The notes below the pieces were generated by a model. The model worked only from the letters and a program-made list of their open reading frames with translations, ran no database searches and was not told where the DNA came from. DNA of 64,000 bases from Eurosta solidaginis (lineage: Eukaryota; Arthropoda; Insecta; Diptera; Tephritidae). The position numbers were made by a program, and so were the translations under genes. Where the stretch lies: the NCBI RefSeq assembly GCF_040869045.1, contig NC_090323.1:170522083-170586082 (forward strand), read 5' to 3'. Positions 10,199 through 21,544 of this stretch are shown piece after piece (within the stretch, counting starts at the first letter, position 1; each line of letters starts with the position of its first letter).

Positions 10199-13100
10199 GT
10201 TTTTATACCTTTCATGAAAATGAAATGGTATATTAATTTCGTCACAAAACCGAAAATAGTAAGTCCTTAAAGGAAAATAGATAGACCCACCATTAAGTAT
10301 ACCGAAATAATCAGGTTGAAGAGCTGAGTTGATTTAGCCATGCCCGTCTGTCCGTCTGTCTGTTTGTATGCAAACTAGTCACTCAATTTTTGAGATATCT
10401 TCATAAAATTTGGTGAGCGGGTGTATTTGGGTATCCGATTAGACATTTGTCGGAACCGACCGGATCGGACCACTATAGCATATATCCTCCATACAACCGA
10501 TTTTTCAGAAAAAGAGGATTTTTGTAATATCTTACCCAATTTAACGTATTGAAGCTTCAAACTTCACCATATACTTTCGTATATTGCACATATTGTTGCC
10601 TGAACAAATTTATGAGATCGGTCGTATATATAGTATATATCCCCCACAACCGATTGTTCAGATAAGGAACTTTTCGTAATTACTGCCCTATTTTAAGAGC
10701 TAGACGCTTCAAGTTTCAACTAATGCTTACGTATATAGCCTATATTGTTACCTAAAAAAATCATAAAGATCGGTTGTATATATAGTATATATCTCATACA
10801 ACCGATTGTTCAGATAAGAAACTTTTCCCAATTTCTACCCCATTTTAACAGCTAAAAGCTTCAAATCTCACCGATTGCTTACGCATATAGCATATATTGT
10901 TGTCTGAAAAAATCATAGAGATCGGTTGTATATATAGCATATATCTCATACAACCGATTGTTCAGATAAGAAACTTTTCGCAATTTCTACCCCATTTTAA
11001 CAGCTATAAGCTTCAAATTTCACTGATTGCTTACGTATATAGCATATATTGTTGTCTGAAAATATCATAGAGATCGGTTGTATATATAGTATATATCTCA
11101 TACAACCGATTGTTCAGATAAGAAACTTTTCGCAATTTCTACCCCATTTTAACAGCTATAAGCTTCAAATTTCACCGATTGCTTACGTATATAGTATGTA
11201 TTGTTGTGTCAAAAAATCATAGAGATCGGTGATATATATAATATATATATGATGGTATATATATATTTTTTTACGATTTCGGCCCCATTTTAACAGCTAG
11301 AAGCTTCAAATTTCACCAAATGCTTACGTGTATAGCATATATTGTTGTCTGAAAAAATCATAGAGATCGGTGGTATATATATTATATACTTCATATAAAC
11401 TGTCATTTTGACCCCTCAAAATTCATCAAATTTCATCAAATAGTTACGTTTACGTCATATATTGTTGAAATACGTGATTCGTAGTCATAGTTTTTACACG
11501 CAGACCACAAAAAACCTGAAACTTTGGATCCTCACACAAAGTACCTACCTGTTTTTATACCTTTCATGAAAATGAAATGGTATATTAATTTCGTCACGAA
11601 ACCGAAAATTGTAAGTCCTTAAGGAAAATAGATAGACCCGCCATTAAGTATACCGAAATAATCAGGTTGAAGAGCTGAGTTGATTTAGCCATGTCCGTCT
11701 GTCTGTCTGTCTGTTTGTATGCAAACTAGTCCCTCAATTTTTGAGATATCTTGATAAAATTTGGTGAGCGGGTGTATTTGGGTGTCCGATTAGACATTTG
11801 TCGGAACCGACCGGATCTGTATATCCTCCATACAACCGATTTTTCAGAAGAAGAGGATTTTTGTAATATCTTACCCAATTTAACAGATTGAAGCTTCACA
11901 CTTCACCATATACTTTCGTATATTGTACATATTGTTGCCTGAAAAAATTTATGAGATCGGTAGTATATATAGTATATATCCCCCACAACCGATTGTTCAG
12001 ATAAGGAACTTTTCGTAATTACTGCCCTATTTTAAGAGCTAGACGCTTCAAATTTCAACGAATGCTTACGTATATAGCATATATTGTTGTCTAAAAAAAT
12101 CATAAAGATCGGTGGTATATATAGTATATATATGGTGGTATATATAGTATATATATATAGTATATATATATATATATATATATTTTCGCAAATTTTAGCC
12201 CCATTTTAACAGCTAGAAGCTTCAAATTTCACCGAATACTTACGTATATAGCATATATTGTTGTCTGAAAAAATCATAGAGATCGGTTGTATATATAGTA
12301 TATATCTCATACAACCGATTGTTCAGATAAGAATCTTTTCGCAATTTCTACCCCATTTTAACAGCTATAAGCTTCAAATTTCACCGATTGCTTACGTATA
12401 TAGCATATATTGTTGTCTAAAAAAATCATTGAGATCGGTTGTATATATAGTATATATCTCATACAACCGATTGTTCAGATAAGAAACTTTTCGCAATTTC
12501 TACCCCATTTTAAGAGCTATAAGCTTCAAATTTCACTGATTGCTTACGTATATAGCATATATTGTTGTCTGAAAAAATCATAGAGATCGGTTGTATATAT
12601 AGTATATATCTCATACAACCGATTGTTCCGATAAGAATCTTTTCGCAATTTCTACCCCATTTTAACAGCTATAAGCTTCAAATTTCACCGATTGCTTACG
12701 TATATAGTATGTATTGTTGTGTCAAAAAATCATAGAGATCGGTGATATATATAATATATATATGATGGTATATATAGTATATATATATAGTATATATATA
12801 TAGTATATATATATTTTTTTTACGATTTCGGCCCCATTTTAACAGCTAGAAGCTTCAACTTTCACCAAATGCTTACGTGTATAGCATATATTGTTGTCTG
12901 AAAAAATCATAGAGATCGGTTGTATATATAGTATATATCTCATACAACCGATTGTTCAGATAAGAATCTTTTCGCAATTTCTACCCCATTTTAACAGCTA
13001 TAAGCTTCAAATTTCACCGATTGCTTACATATATAGTATGTATTGTTGTGTCAAAAAATCATAGAGATCGGTGATATATATAATATATATATGATGGTAT

Positions 13101-14187
13101 ATATAGTATATATATATAGTATATATATATTTTTTTTACGATTTCGGCCCCATTTTAACAGTTAGAAGCTTCAAATTTCACCAAATGCTTACGTGTATAG
13201 CATATATTGATGTCTGAAAAAATCATAGAGATCGGTTGTATATATAGTATATATCTCATACAACCGATTGTTCAGATAAGAAACTTTGCGCAATTTCTGC
13301 CCCGATTTAACAGCTAGAAGCTTCAAATTTCACACAATGCTTACGTATATAGCATATATTGTTGTCTGAAAAAATCATAGAGATCGGTGGTATATATATT
13401 ATATACTTCATATAAACTGCCATTTTGACCCCTTTTTTACGGCTAGAAGCTTCAAAATTCATCAAATTTCACCAAATAGTTACGTTTACGTCATATATTT
13501 TTGAAATACGTGATTCGTAGTCATAGTTTTTACATGCAGACCACAAAAAACGTGAAGCTTTGCATCCTCACACAGATTACCTACCTATTTTTATACCTTT
13601 AATGAAAATGAAATGGTATATTAATTTCGTCACGAAACCGAAAATTGTAAGTCCTTAAAGGAAAATAGATAGACCCACCATTAAGTATACCGACATAATC
13701 AGGTTGAAGAGCTGAGTTGATTTAGCCATGTCCGTCTGTCCGTCTGTACGTCTGTCTGTTTGTATGCAAACTAGTCCCTCAATTTTTGAGATATCTTGAT
13801 AAAATTTTGTGAGCGGGTGTATTTAGGTGTCCGATTAGACATTTGTCGGAACAGACCGGATCGGACCACTATAGCATATATCCTCCATACAACCGATTTT
13901 TCAGAAAAAGTGGATTTTTGTAATATCTTACCCAATTTAACAGATTGAAGCTTCAAACTTCACCATATACTTTCGTATATTGCACATATTGTTGCCTGAA
14001 AAAATTTATGAGATCGGTCGTATATATAGTATATATCTCCCACAACCGATTGTTCAGATAAGGAACTTTTCGTAATTACTGCCCTATTTTAAGAGCTAGA
14101 GGCTTCAAATGTCAACGAATGCTTACGTATATAGCATATATTGTTGTCTGAAAAAATCATAAAGATCGATGGTATATATAGTATATA
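10199..14187 (+). repeat. Satellite block 1 of the giant HINE
   Basis: Three higher-order starts (TTTTTATACCTTT...) are at about 10199, 11551 and 13588, each followed by a conserved head of about 450 bp with the run of GTCTGTCCGTCTGTCTG. Behind each head come tandem monomers of about 152 bp (for example CAGATAAG at 10811, 10962 and 11114). Each monomer has inverted arms ATCGGTTGTA and TACAACCGAT flanking a TATATA tract, then AGCTTCAAATTTCACC and GCTTACGTATATAGCATA. Some monomers have expanded TATATA microsatellite. The block stops at the gypsy-1 LTR. Confidence 0.85.
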
Positions 14188-14668
14188 TGTGGGAGCCTTA
14201 AAGTAATTAAGACATTTTACAACACTGTATGTCATAAAGCGACTGCAGGCGGACAACGGACTAACTGCAGAAACATGAATAAATAAGATAAAATGCAAAC
14301 AAGCAACAAAGGGATAATGGAACTTTTAAAATAGCGAATAGACAAATTTCAAAGTCATAGTTTGTGCTTGAGGACAGTTCATATGAAGTTGAGTAGTGAA
14401 TCGGACGCGCCACGGCAAGTAAAAATAACTTCTTTTTTGTATATGCCGAAGCATAAGTGCAAAGTAAAAATGTTTAACTAAATAAATAAATTTGAACTAA
14501 AACATGTGTAAATGTGAACTAAACGTGTCTATGTAACCTAAAATAGTAGCGTACAACGCAAAATAATACGAACTTGAAATGTTAATTGTAAAACCGAAAT
14601 AAATGAAATACAAACAATTTGACGTAATTTTAAAGAAAAAAGCGTGTTAATACCTTTTGAACCCCACA
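14188..14668 (+). repeat. Gypsy-1 5' LTR
   Basis: A direct repeat of 19748-20145 plus 24454-24535, 481 bp, with terminal hexamers TGTGGG and CCCACA in inverted orientation. The 5' flank is satellite sequence ending in TATA. Confidence 0.93.
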
Positions 14669-14670
14669 AA

Positions 14671-14687
14671 TGGTGTCAGAAGTGCGG
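14671..14687 (+). promoter_or_regulatory. Gypsy-1 primer binding site, tRNA-Leu type
   Basis: TGGTGTCAGAAGTGCGG lies two bases after the LTR. It is complementary, with one mismatch, to the 3' end of fly tRNA-Leu as used by mdg3/Micropia-type elements. The tRNA match is from memory of those elements. Confidence 0.75.
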
Positions 14688-15044
14688 AAATTTTTTTTAA
14701 TAAAAACTTTTATTTCATGCGCCGTCCGATTATTTGTGCTAAAGCCGTTAAGCCACACACGTACATACAAAAAAAAAAAAAGCTTGTCACAGATCATTGT
14801 GAAAAATTCAGTGCTAGAAATGCAGCAATATCTGCATAAAACTGTACCAAAAATTCATATCGGGTTTAATTGAAGTCATACGATAGAACAGTTAAACATT
14901 GGGGTGCCTATATGCAAAACCCTATCGTTGAAAAGCCGTTATACTCATCGCTCATATTTTGTGTGAAAAAGAAATAATAAATTTTGTCGCTTTGCGGCGT
15001 CCGTTTAATGAAACGGAATACGAACCTTGAAGTGTTGCTATACT

Positions 15045-15380
15045 GCTGCTGGCGAACAAGTTGAGTAGCCAAGCAGTAAAACTTAAATGTTGTTGTTGTG
15101 GGCGACTAAGTAAAAGCCCCACCGTTGATGTGTTATTGTACTGTTGATGGTGAACAAGTCGAGTAGCCAAGCAGTAAAACTTAAATGTTGTTGTTGTGGG
15201 CGACTAAGTAAAAGCCCCACCGTTGATGTGTTACTGTACTGTTGTTAATGAACAAGTCGAGTAGCCAAGCAGTAAAACTTAAATGTTGTTGTTGTGGGCG
15301 ACTAAGTAAAAGCCCAACCGTTGATGTGTTACTGTACTGACATGGGCGAATAAGTCGAAGTAGCCCAGCAGTAAATCTAC
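15045..15380 (+). repeat. Leader tandem repeats of gypsy-1, about 98-bp unit
   Basis: The unit AACAAG-TGAGTAGCCAAGCAGTAAAACTT plus TGTTGTTGTGGGCGACTAAG starts at about 15055, 15153 and 15251, with a degenerate fourth copy near 15350. It lies in the untranslated leader between primer site and gag, before the ATG at 15665. Confidence 0.85.
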
Positions 15381-15664
15381 GATTCCGATAAGTGATAATA
15401 TTTGGCGAACCTATGTTGCAGTTGATGGAAGAAACTTTACACCTACTAAGTTGCAGTTGTTGATACGAGCCGATGCCGCACTTACAAATGAGAAAGCTGA
15501 ACACTGTCGAGACAAACTAACGATAAGTATAAGTTTATATACTAACTCGATTGTATTGTAGAATTGCTTTTAGTACTAATTTTTGCAAAAAATAAAAATA
15601 TCCATTTCAATACATTATAACAAGGTAGATACCAAAAAAAAGTTATAAAGCTTACCGTGGCACA

Positions 15665-18600
15665 ATGGATAGAGATGAAATATTAGGGTTGACCGTAAGT
15701 AATTTGAAAAGCAAACTCACTGAACTAGGGCTTTCCACAAGTGGTCGTAAGGTAGTCCTTCAAGACAGACTTATGGAGCATTATGGAATTGAGCTTAGCG
15801 ATGACGAAGACGAAGTCTTCGAGAATGCTTCCTCTGTACACTCCGTTGCCGTTGGGGTGCGTGAAATAACTAGAACACCCTTCACACTTCGTGACATCGA
15901 AGATTCTTTGTCTTGTTTTTCAGGTTCAGGCCAAGCATCAATAGAAAAGTGGTTAGAAATTTTTGAGGAGAACGCTGCAGCAGTGCAGTGGAATTATTTG
16001 CAAAAATTTATTTATGCAAAACAATTGCTAAAAGGTGGTGCTAAGATGTTTGTTCAGTGCCAAAAAGGTATAAAAGACTGGGACTCTTTGAAAAAATCGT
16101 TAAAAGAAGAATTTGGTTCAGCAGTATCTGCGAATGAAGTTCATCGTATGTTGCGCAATAGGCGAAAACAGTATAACGAAGATTACAAAGAGTACTTGTA
16201 CAACCTCGTGGAAATAGGGAAAATGATTGATTTAGATGATGTTAGCATAATCGAATATTTTATAGATGGCTTGCCAGATACGAGGTCCAACAAAGCAAAT
16301 CTCTACCTGGCAAGAAACATAAACGAGTTAAAAGAACAAATAAGAGTTTACGAGAAAATCCGGGGAGGTAGCCGAGCAGCTGCAGTTAAATCAAGCGAAC
16401 AATCTGGGAAGTTACCAAAACAAGCGCAACACCAACAAGATAAAAGCTGTTTTCGGTGCGGTGAAACAAACCACATTTTGCGTAATTGTCCCCAGGCTAC
16501 AGTCACCTGTTTTAAATGCGGTCAACTGGGTCATATAGCGTCGAATTGTAAAAACCCCAAAAAGGAGTTGAAGGCAGAATCGCTTAATGCAACCATGATG
16601 AGTACAAAAAGCAGAACCGTATCACGGGGCGGACTTATTTTTAAAGACATTAAAATTCGGAGCTTCGTACATTCAGCACTCATAGATACAGGATGTGATT
16701 TATGCTTGATTAGATATGACGTGTTGGCATCATTAGGCGAATTCGAGTTAACCAACGAAAAGCATCAACTATTCGGTATAGCCGATAGTGCCTTGATAAC
16801 TTTAGGTGGGTTTAAGACCGAAGTAGAGTTTGATGACTCCGCAGTTGTTATTAACTTTCATGTCGTTCGCGAGAGAGATTCCAGATTCGGTGTTATTATT
16901 GGCAATGACGTTTTGAAATGGGCGGACATAGTAATAAAGAATGATGAAGTGCAATTTAGAAAACGGGGAACTGTGTCCGCGAGTTGTGAGCCAATAACAA
17001 TAGAAAGAAGTAGTGCAGTTGCTGGTGGACAGTCAGCCGTTGATAGCAAATTAGCTACGGACACTAAGTCAGTTGTTGGTAGAAAAGAAGAGACGTTCGA
17101 ACTTTTTAATGAATTTGGAAACATATGCACGGCGGAAAGCCAAGAAAGAGAGAAAGAGTTAGATCTGGCGCACTTAGATGCACTCCAAGAGGCACCCGTG
17201 AGAAGTAAAATGTCTCCAGTAGAAATGAAGATCATTTTAACCGATGAAAAGCCAGTATATCAAAGGCCACGGAGACTTTCATATGAAGATAGGTGTTGGG
17301 TAGACGCCGAAATTGCGAAGTGGCTGGAAGAAGGCATCATCCAATCCAGCTCTTCGGAATATGCGTCACCTGTGGTTTTGGTATCGAAAAAAGACGGAAG
17401 TAAAAGACTTTGTTGCGATTACCGCCAGTTAAACGAAAAAATCTATAGAGACAATTTCCCTATGCCGTTAATTGACGACGTTTTAGAAAGACTTCAAGGC
17501 GCCAAAGTCTTCACGACGCTCGACCTGTCAAATGGGTTCTTCCACGTGCCTATAGAGAAAGATTCCAGAAAATATACGTCGTTCGTGACCCATAGTGGTC
17601 AATACGAGTTCCTCTATGTCCCATTCGGAATTTCCAACTCACCCGCAGTCTTTTCACGGTACATAACGGCAGTATTACGCCCTCTAATACAATCAGGCGT
17701 GGTAGTCGTATACATGGATGACTTGATTATTCCGGCGAAAGACGAAATGGAAGGCATGAAGAGCTTGGAACTCGTTCTGGAAGTTGCATCCGCAAGTGGT
17801 TTGAAGATAAAATGGGAAAAATGTCAGTTCTTGAAGAAGAAAGTTGAATTCTTAGGTTATGTGATAGAAAATAGCACAATTAAGCCATGTTTAGCAAAGA
17901 CAAAGGCAGTAGAGGGTTTTCCGGTACCAACTTCAAAGAAAAGTCTTCAGCGCTTTTTAGGGTTAACGTCGTATTTCAGAAGGTTTATTGAAGGTTACGC
18001 GATTATAGCAAAGCCGCTATCTAAGCTTCTCCGCCAAGACAATAGGTTTCAGATGGGAGACGAGGAGCTAGCCGCATTCCAGCAGCTTAAAGTAGCTTTG
18101 GTTACGGCCCCGGTTTTAGCTTTATATAACCCTAAAGCAGTCACTGAGGTCCACACAGATGCAAGTATGTACGGCTATGGCGCGGTTTTATTGCAAAGAG
18201 ACGTCGACGATAGAGAATTACATCCTGTGCAATATATGAGCAGGAAAACTAAACCATTTGAGGAAACACTCCACTCGTATGAGTTGGAAGTTTTAGCAAT
18301 AATTGAGGCACTAAAAAAATGGAGGGTTTACCTGATAGGCATCAAATTTAAAATCGTAACCGACTGCAATGCATTCACGATGACGTTAAAAAAGCGTGAT
18401 GTACCGTTAAGAGTTTCACGCTGGGCTTTGTATTTGCAGGATTTTGATTACACAATCGAACACCGTAGCGGAACAAAAATGAGACATGTAGACGCGCTCA
18501 GTAGAATGTCGTGCTTGCTATTGGAGGATACATTAAGTCATCGGTTGAAGTTAGCTCAGATGGACGATGATTGGATTAAGGCAGTTAGGAAAGTACTAGA

Positions 18601-19390
18601 AAGAGGTCCTTACGAAGATTATTACCTATACAATGACATTTTATTCAAAGATCCAGTTAAGACGTTAGTGGTTATCCCATCTCAGATGGAGGACGAAATT
18701 ATACGAACCGCGCATAACCAGGGACATTTTTCTAACAAAAAAACTCAAGAAGCAATCGAGAAAAAGTATTACATGCCACAGTTGTCAAAGAAGGTAGCAA
18801 AGTTTGTTAGATCGTGCATGGAATGTATTGTCTCGGAAGCGAAGGAGGGGAAAAAGGAGGGATTTCTGACTCCGATCAATAAGGAGGACCAACCATTGGG
18901 TACTTATCATGTAGACCACTTAGGGCCAATGGAAACGACAAACAAGCAATACAATTACCTATTTGTTGTAATCGATGCGTTCTCAAAGTTCACATGGCTT
19001 TATCCGACGAAGAACACGAGCGCAGAATCGGTGATCAACATACTAAAAGGGCAGTCGTCAGTTTTCGGCAATCCGAAACGTATTATTTCTGACAGGGGTA
19101 CCGCGTTTACGTCAAATTCCTTCAGGGAATATTGCGTAAGCGAAAATATACAACTTTTAAACATAGCCACAGGTGTCCCTAGAGGTAACGGTCAAGTCGA
19201 GAGGATTCATAGAGTTATTTTGCCAATGCTAACTAAACTCTGCGTCGACGATCCAAAGTCCTGGTACAAACATGTAGATAGAGTACAACGCGCTATAAAT
19301 AATACTCCTCCCAGAACCACAAAATTCTCACCCTTTAGAATCCTAACGGGGTTAGAAATGAGGGTGTACCGGAACTTAGGGAAATGTTAG
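15665..19390 (+). CDS. Gypsy-1 Gag-Pol polyprotein with N-terminal SAP domain
   Basis: One frame of 1241 codons from ATG 15665 covers nearly the whole polyprotein. Residues 1-40 resemble a SAP DNA-binding motif (helix, GLSTSGRK turn, helix), unusual ahead of Gag. Gag spans roughly 70-235, two CCHC knuckles lie at 262-275 and 282-295, the protease DTG at 341-343, RT with KVFTTLDLS (motif A) and YMDD at 683-686, RNase H Asp in HTDAS at 832, and an integrase with HHCC finger (H1017, H1021, C1051, C1054) and D1084, D1143, E1179. Gag and Pol are fused without frameshift. Near 19363 one G is missing from a G run compared with the frame that continues homology, so translation ends after about nine aberrant residues, losing the integrase tail. 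The mutation would probably cripple integration. Confidence 0.93.
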   Translation: MDRDEILGLTVSNLKSKLTELGLSTSGRKVVLQDRLMEHYGIELSDDEDEVFENASSVHSVAVGVREITRTPFTLRDIEDSLSCFSGSGQASIEKWLEIFEENAAAVQWNYLQKFIYAKQLLKGGAKMFVQCQKGIKDWDSLKKSLKEEFGSAVSANEVHRMLRNRRKQYNEDYKEYLYNLVEIGKMIDLDDVSIIEYFIDGLPDTRSNKANLYLARNINELKEQIRVYEKIRGGSRAAAVKSSEQSGKLPKQAQHQQDKSCFRCGETNHILRNCPQATVTCFKCGQLGHIASNCKNPKKELKAESLNATMMSTKSRTVSRGGLIFKDIKIRSFVHSALIDTGCDLCLIRYDVLASLGEFELTNEKHQLFGIADSALITLGGFKTEVEFDDSAVVINFHVVRERDSRFGVIIGNDVLKWADIVIKNDEVQFRKRGTVSASCEPITIERSSAVAGGQSAVDSKLATDTKSVVGRKEETFELFNEFGNICTAESQEREKELDLAHLDALQEAPVRSKMSPVEMKIILTDEKPVYQRPRRLSYEDRCWVDAEIAKWLEEGIIQSSSSEYASPVVLVSKKDGSKRLCCDYRQLNEKIYRDNFPMPLIDDVLERLQGAKVFTTLDLSNGFFHVPIEKDSRKYTSFVTHSGQYEFLYVPFGISNSPAVFSRYITAVLRPLIQSGVVVVYMDDLIIPAKDEMEGMKSLELVLEVASASGLKIKWEKCQFLKKKVEFLGYVIENSTIKPCLAKTKAVEGFPVPTSKKSLQRFLGLTSYFRRFIEGYAIIAKPLSKLLRQDNRFQMGDEELAAFQQLKVALVTAPVLALYNPKAVTEVHTDASMYGYGAVLLQRDVDDRELHPVQYMSRKTKPFEETLHSYELEVLAIIEALKKWRVYLIGIKFKIVTDCNAFTMTLKKRDVPLRVSRWALYLQDFDYTIEHRSGTKMRHVDALSRMSCLLLEDTLSHRLKLAQMDDDWIKAVRKVLERGPYEDYYLYNDILFKDPVKTLVVIPSQMEDEIIRTAHNQGHFSNKKTQEAIEKKYYMPQLSKKVAKFVRSCMECIVSEAKEGKKEGFLTPINKEDQPLGTYHVDHLGPMETTNKQYNYLFVVIDAFSKFTWLYPTKNTSAESVINILKGQSSVFGNPKRIISDRGTAFTSNSFREYCVSENIQLLNIATGVPRGNGQVERIHRVILPMLTKLCVDDPKSWYKHVDRVQRAINNTPPRTTKFSPFRILTGLEMRVYRNLGKC

Positions 19391-19731
19391 AAGAACTTAG
19401 AGTCGAAGAGATAGATAGTGAACGTTATGAAGTCCGACAGAAGCCAAAAGAGAACATAGAGAAGATTCAAGAAGAAAACAAGAGAAATTTTATCGCTAAA
19501 CGAAAACGGGAAATAGAGTATAAACTAGGCCAACTGGTAGCCATCAAGCGTACCCAGTTCGGCGCAGGGTTAAAACTGAAACCAAAATACTTAGGACCAT
19601 ATAGAGTTACCAAGAAATTGAATCACGGTAGATACGAAGTGGAGAAGGTAGGAGACCACGAGGGTCCAAGACGTAGTACAACGGTAGCGGAGTACATGAA
19701 AGCATTCGACCCATCGTTCGAGGCGAACTAA
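19363..19731 (+). pseudogene. Displaced C-terminal integrase tail of gypsy-1
   Basis: This frame, offset by -1 from the main polyprotein, carries the basic C-terminal integrase tail, including the LKPKYLGPYRVTKKLNHGRY segment that matches the same region in gypsy-2 (LKIKKKFLGPYKVVRKLNHG). Homology reads from about 19363, upstream of the first ATG of this frame at 19384, so it is a continuation cut off by a one-base loss and not a separate gene. Confidence 0.88.
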
Positions 19732-19747
19732 ACTCAGGATGGCCGGA

Positions 19748-20145
19748 TGTGGGAGCCTTAAAGTAATTAAGACATTTTACAACACTGTATGTTATAAAGC
19801 GACTGCAGGCGGACAACGGACTAACTGCAGAAACATGAATAAATAAGATAAAATGCAAACAAACAACAAAGGGATAACGGAACTTTTAAAATAGCGAATA
19901 GACAAATTTCAAAGTCATAGTTTGTGCTTGAGGACAGTTCATATGAAGTTGAGTAGTGAATCGGACGCGCCACGGCAAGTAAAAATAACTTTTTTTTGTA
20001 TATGCCGAAGCATAAGTGCAAAGTAAAAATGTTTAACTAAATAAATAAATTTGAACTAAAACATGTGTAAATGTGAACTAAACGTGTCTATGTAACCTAA
20101 AATAGTAGCGTACAACGCAAAATAATACGAACTTGAAATGTTAAT
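19748..20145 (+). repeat. Gypsy-1 3' LTR, left part
   Basis: The first 398 bp of the 3' LTR. It breaks at TTAAT, the target site of the copia insertion, and resumes at 24454. Confidence 0.93.
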
Positions 20146-20314
20146 TGTTGCGCGTATACTTACAGCGAAGCTCGGAATAAATATAAAACACGTTGTTACT
20201 AGTACGAAGTTTATTTTAGAACTGAACTCAACGTTGAAAATTTGAAAAACATAGTTGTTGTACATATATGCATTTTACAGGGATGCATTTCATAGGATTG
20301 CCAGGTTTCAAATA
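20146..20314 (-). repeat. Copia 3' LTR
   Basis: 169 bp, nearly identical to 24280-24448 (for example TTTCAAATA here against TTTCCAATA there). It lies at the left because the element is reversed. Confidence 0.93.
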
Positions 20315-20360
20315 CTCCTCCTCAACAATTATAGTTTTTATATAATCTCAAAAGCAAATA

Positions 20361-21518
20361 CTATTTCAATCCAAGCAAATTTACTAGTTCAACATGCTTT
20401 ACTTTACATAAATTCTTTGTCAAAATATCTGCTGGCATATTATCTGTGCTAATATAATTCAGATTGATTACATTATTTCTTACAACATCTCGTATATAAT
20501 GAAATCGGATATCGATATGTTTACTCCGGTTATGGTAAACCGGATTCTTCGCCAAATTATGTGAACTTAAATTATCGCCGTATATAGTCATTGGTCCTTC
20601 ATTCTTGCAATATTCAATCTCGCTAAGCAATTTCTTTAAATATACTGCTTCTTTTGCCACTGCTGTTAACGCCATATACTCAGCTTCGGTACTGCTTAGT
20701 GCAACTGTTGATTGTTTCTTACTTTCCCATGAAAATACACAGCCTGCCATTGTAAATACATAACCGGTGAATGATCTTCTGTCTTCTGTGTTGCCACCCC
20801 AATCTGCGTCTACATAACCTTCGGCTTGCTTACCAGTCTTTTTGTAAACAAGCTTCAAATCTTTGGTTGAAGAAAGATACTTTAATATATGCTTTGCTGC
20901 TGTCTCATGCTCAATGTGCGGATTTTGGTTTCGTTGTGCCAACTTGCTGACCGAATGCAAAATGTCAGGTCTTGTTGTTATCGCCAGGCACATTAATGCG
21001 CCGATAAGTGACTGATACTCAGTAGTATCTACTTTCTCGCACTCTGCTTTATCACAATGCACTTTAAACCCAGGATCTAATGGCGTAGATGCACTACGAC
21101 ACTTCTCCATACCATACTGACGCAGCATGTTTTGAACGTATTGAGTATGACCAACTGAAATAGCGCCTACACTTCCAATGCGTTCTATTTCCATACCGAG
21201 AAAGTGTCTTATTTTGCCTTTGTCTACAACCTCAAAATTGTTTGCAATTTGTCGCTTTATTTTTATAAGTTCGTTTTCGCTGGAACAAGCCACGATAATG
21301 TCGTCTACATATACCGCAATCAAATTGTAATTAGCGCCGTCTTTTCTCTTATATAAGCATGGTTCATTAACGCAAGCTTCGAACCCAATATTTTTCAATA
21401 TTTCATCTAACGTGTGATTCCACTGGCGACCTGATTGCTTAAGGCCGTATATCGCCTTTTTAAGCTTTAATACGCGTTTTGGGTATTTTGTGCTTACAAA
21501 CCCTTCTGGTTGCTCCAT
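20361..21518 (-). pseudogene. Copia RT (C-terminal part) and RNase H
   Basis: This minus-strand frame of 385 codons starts inside the RT at MEQPEGF, a segment well conserved in copia. It holds the YVDD catalytic motif (AVYVDDIIVA), the FLGMEI element, and an RNase H with Asp in GYVDADWGG, Glu in STEAEYMAL and Asp in YGDNLSS, ending in the conserved HIDIRFHYIRD and DILTK signatures. The reading continues upstream of the ATG into AYLNSDLDEE, showing that it was once part of one polyprotein with the frame at 21545-24172. The junction near 21560 deletes about 35 codons including RT motif A. Confidence 0.92.
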
Positions 21519-21544
21519 AAAAATTTCCTCATCTAAATCACTAT

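Noticed and set aside
12120..12180. TATATA tracts as promoters
   Set aside because: They are microsatellite expansions inside satellite monomers, repeated many times without adjoining genes.
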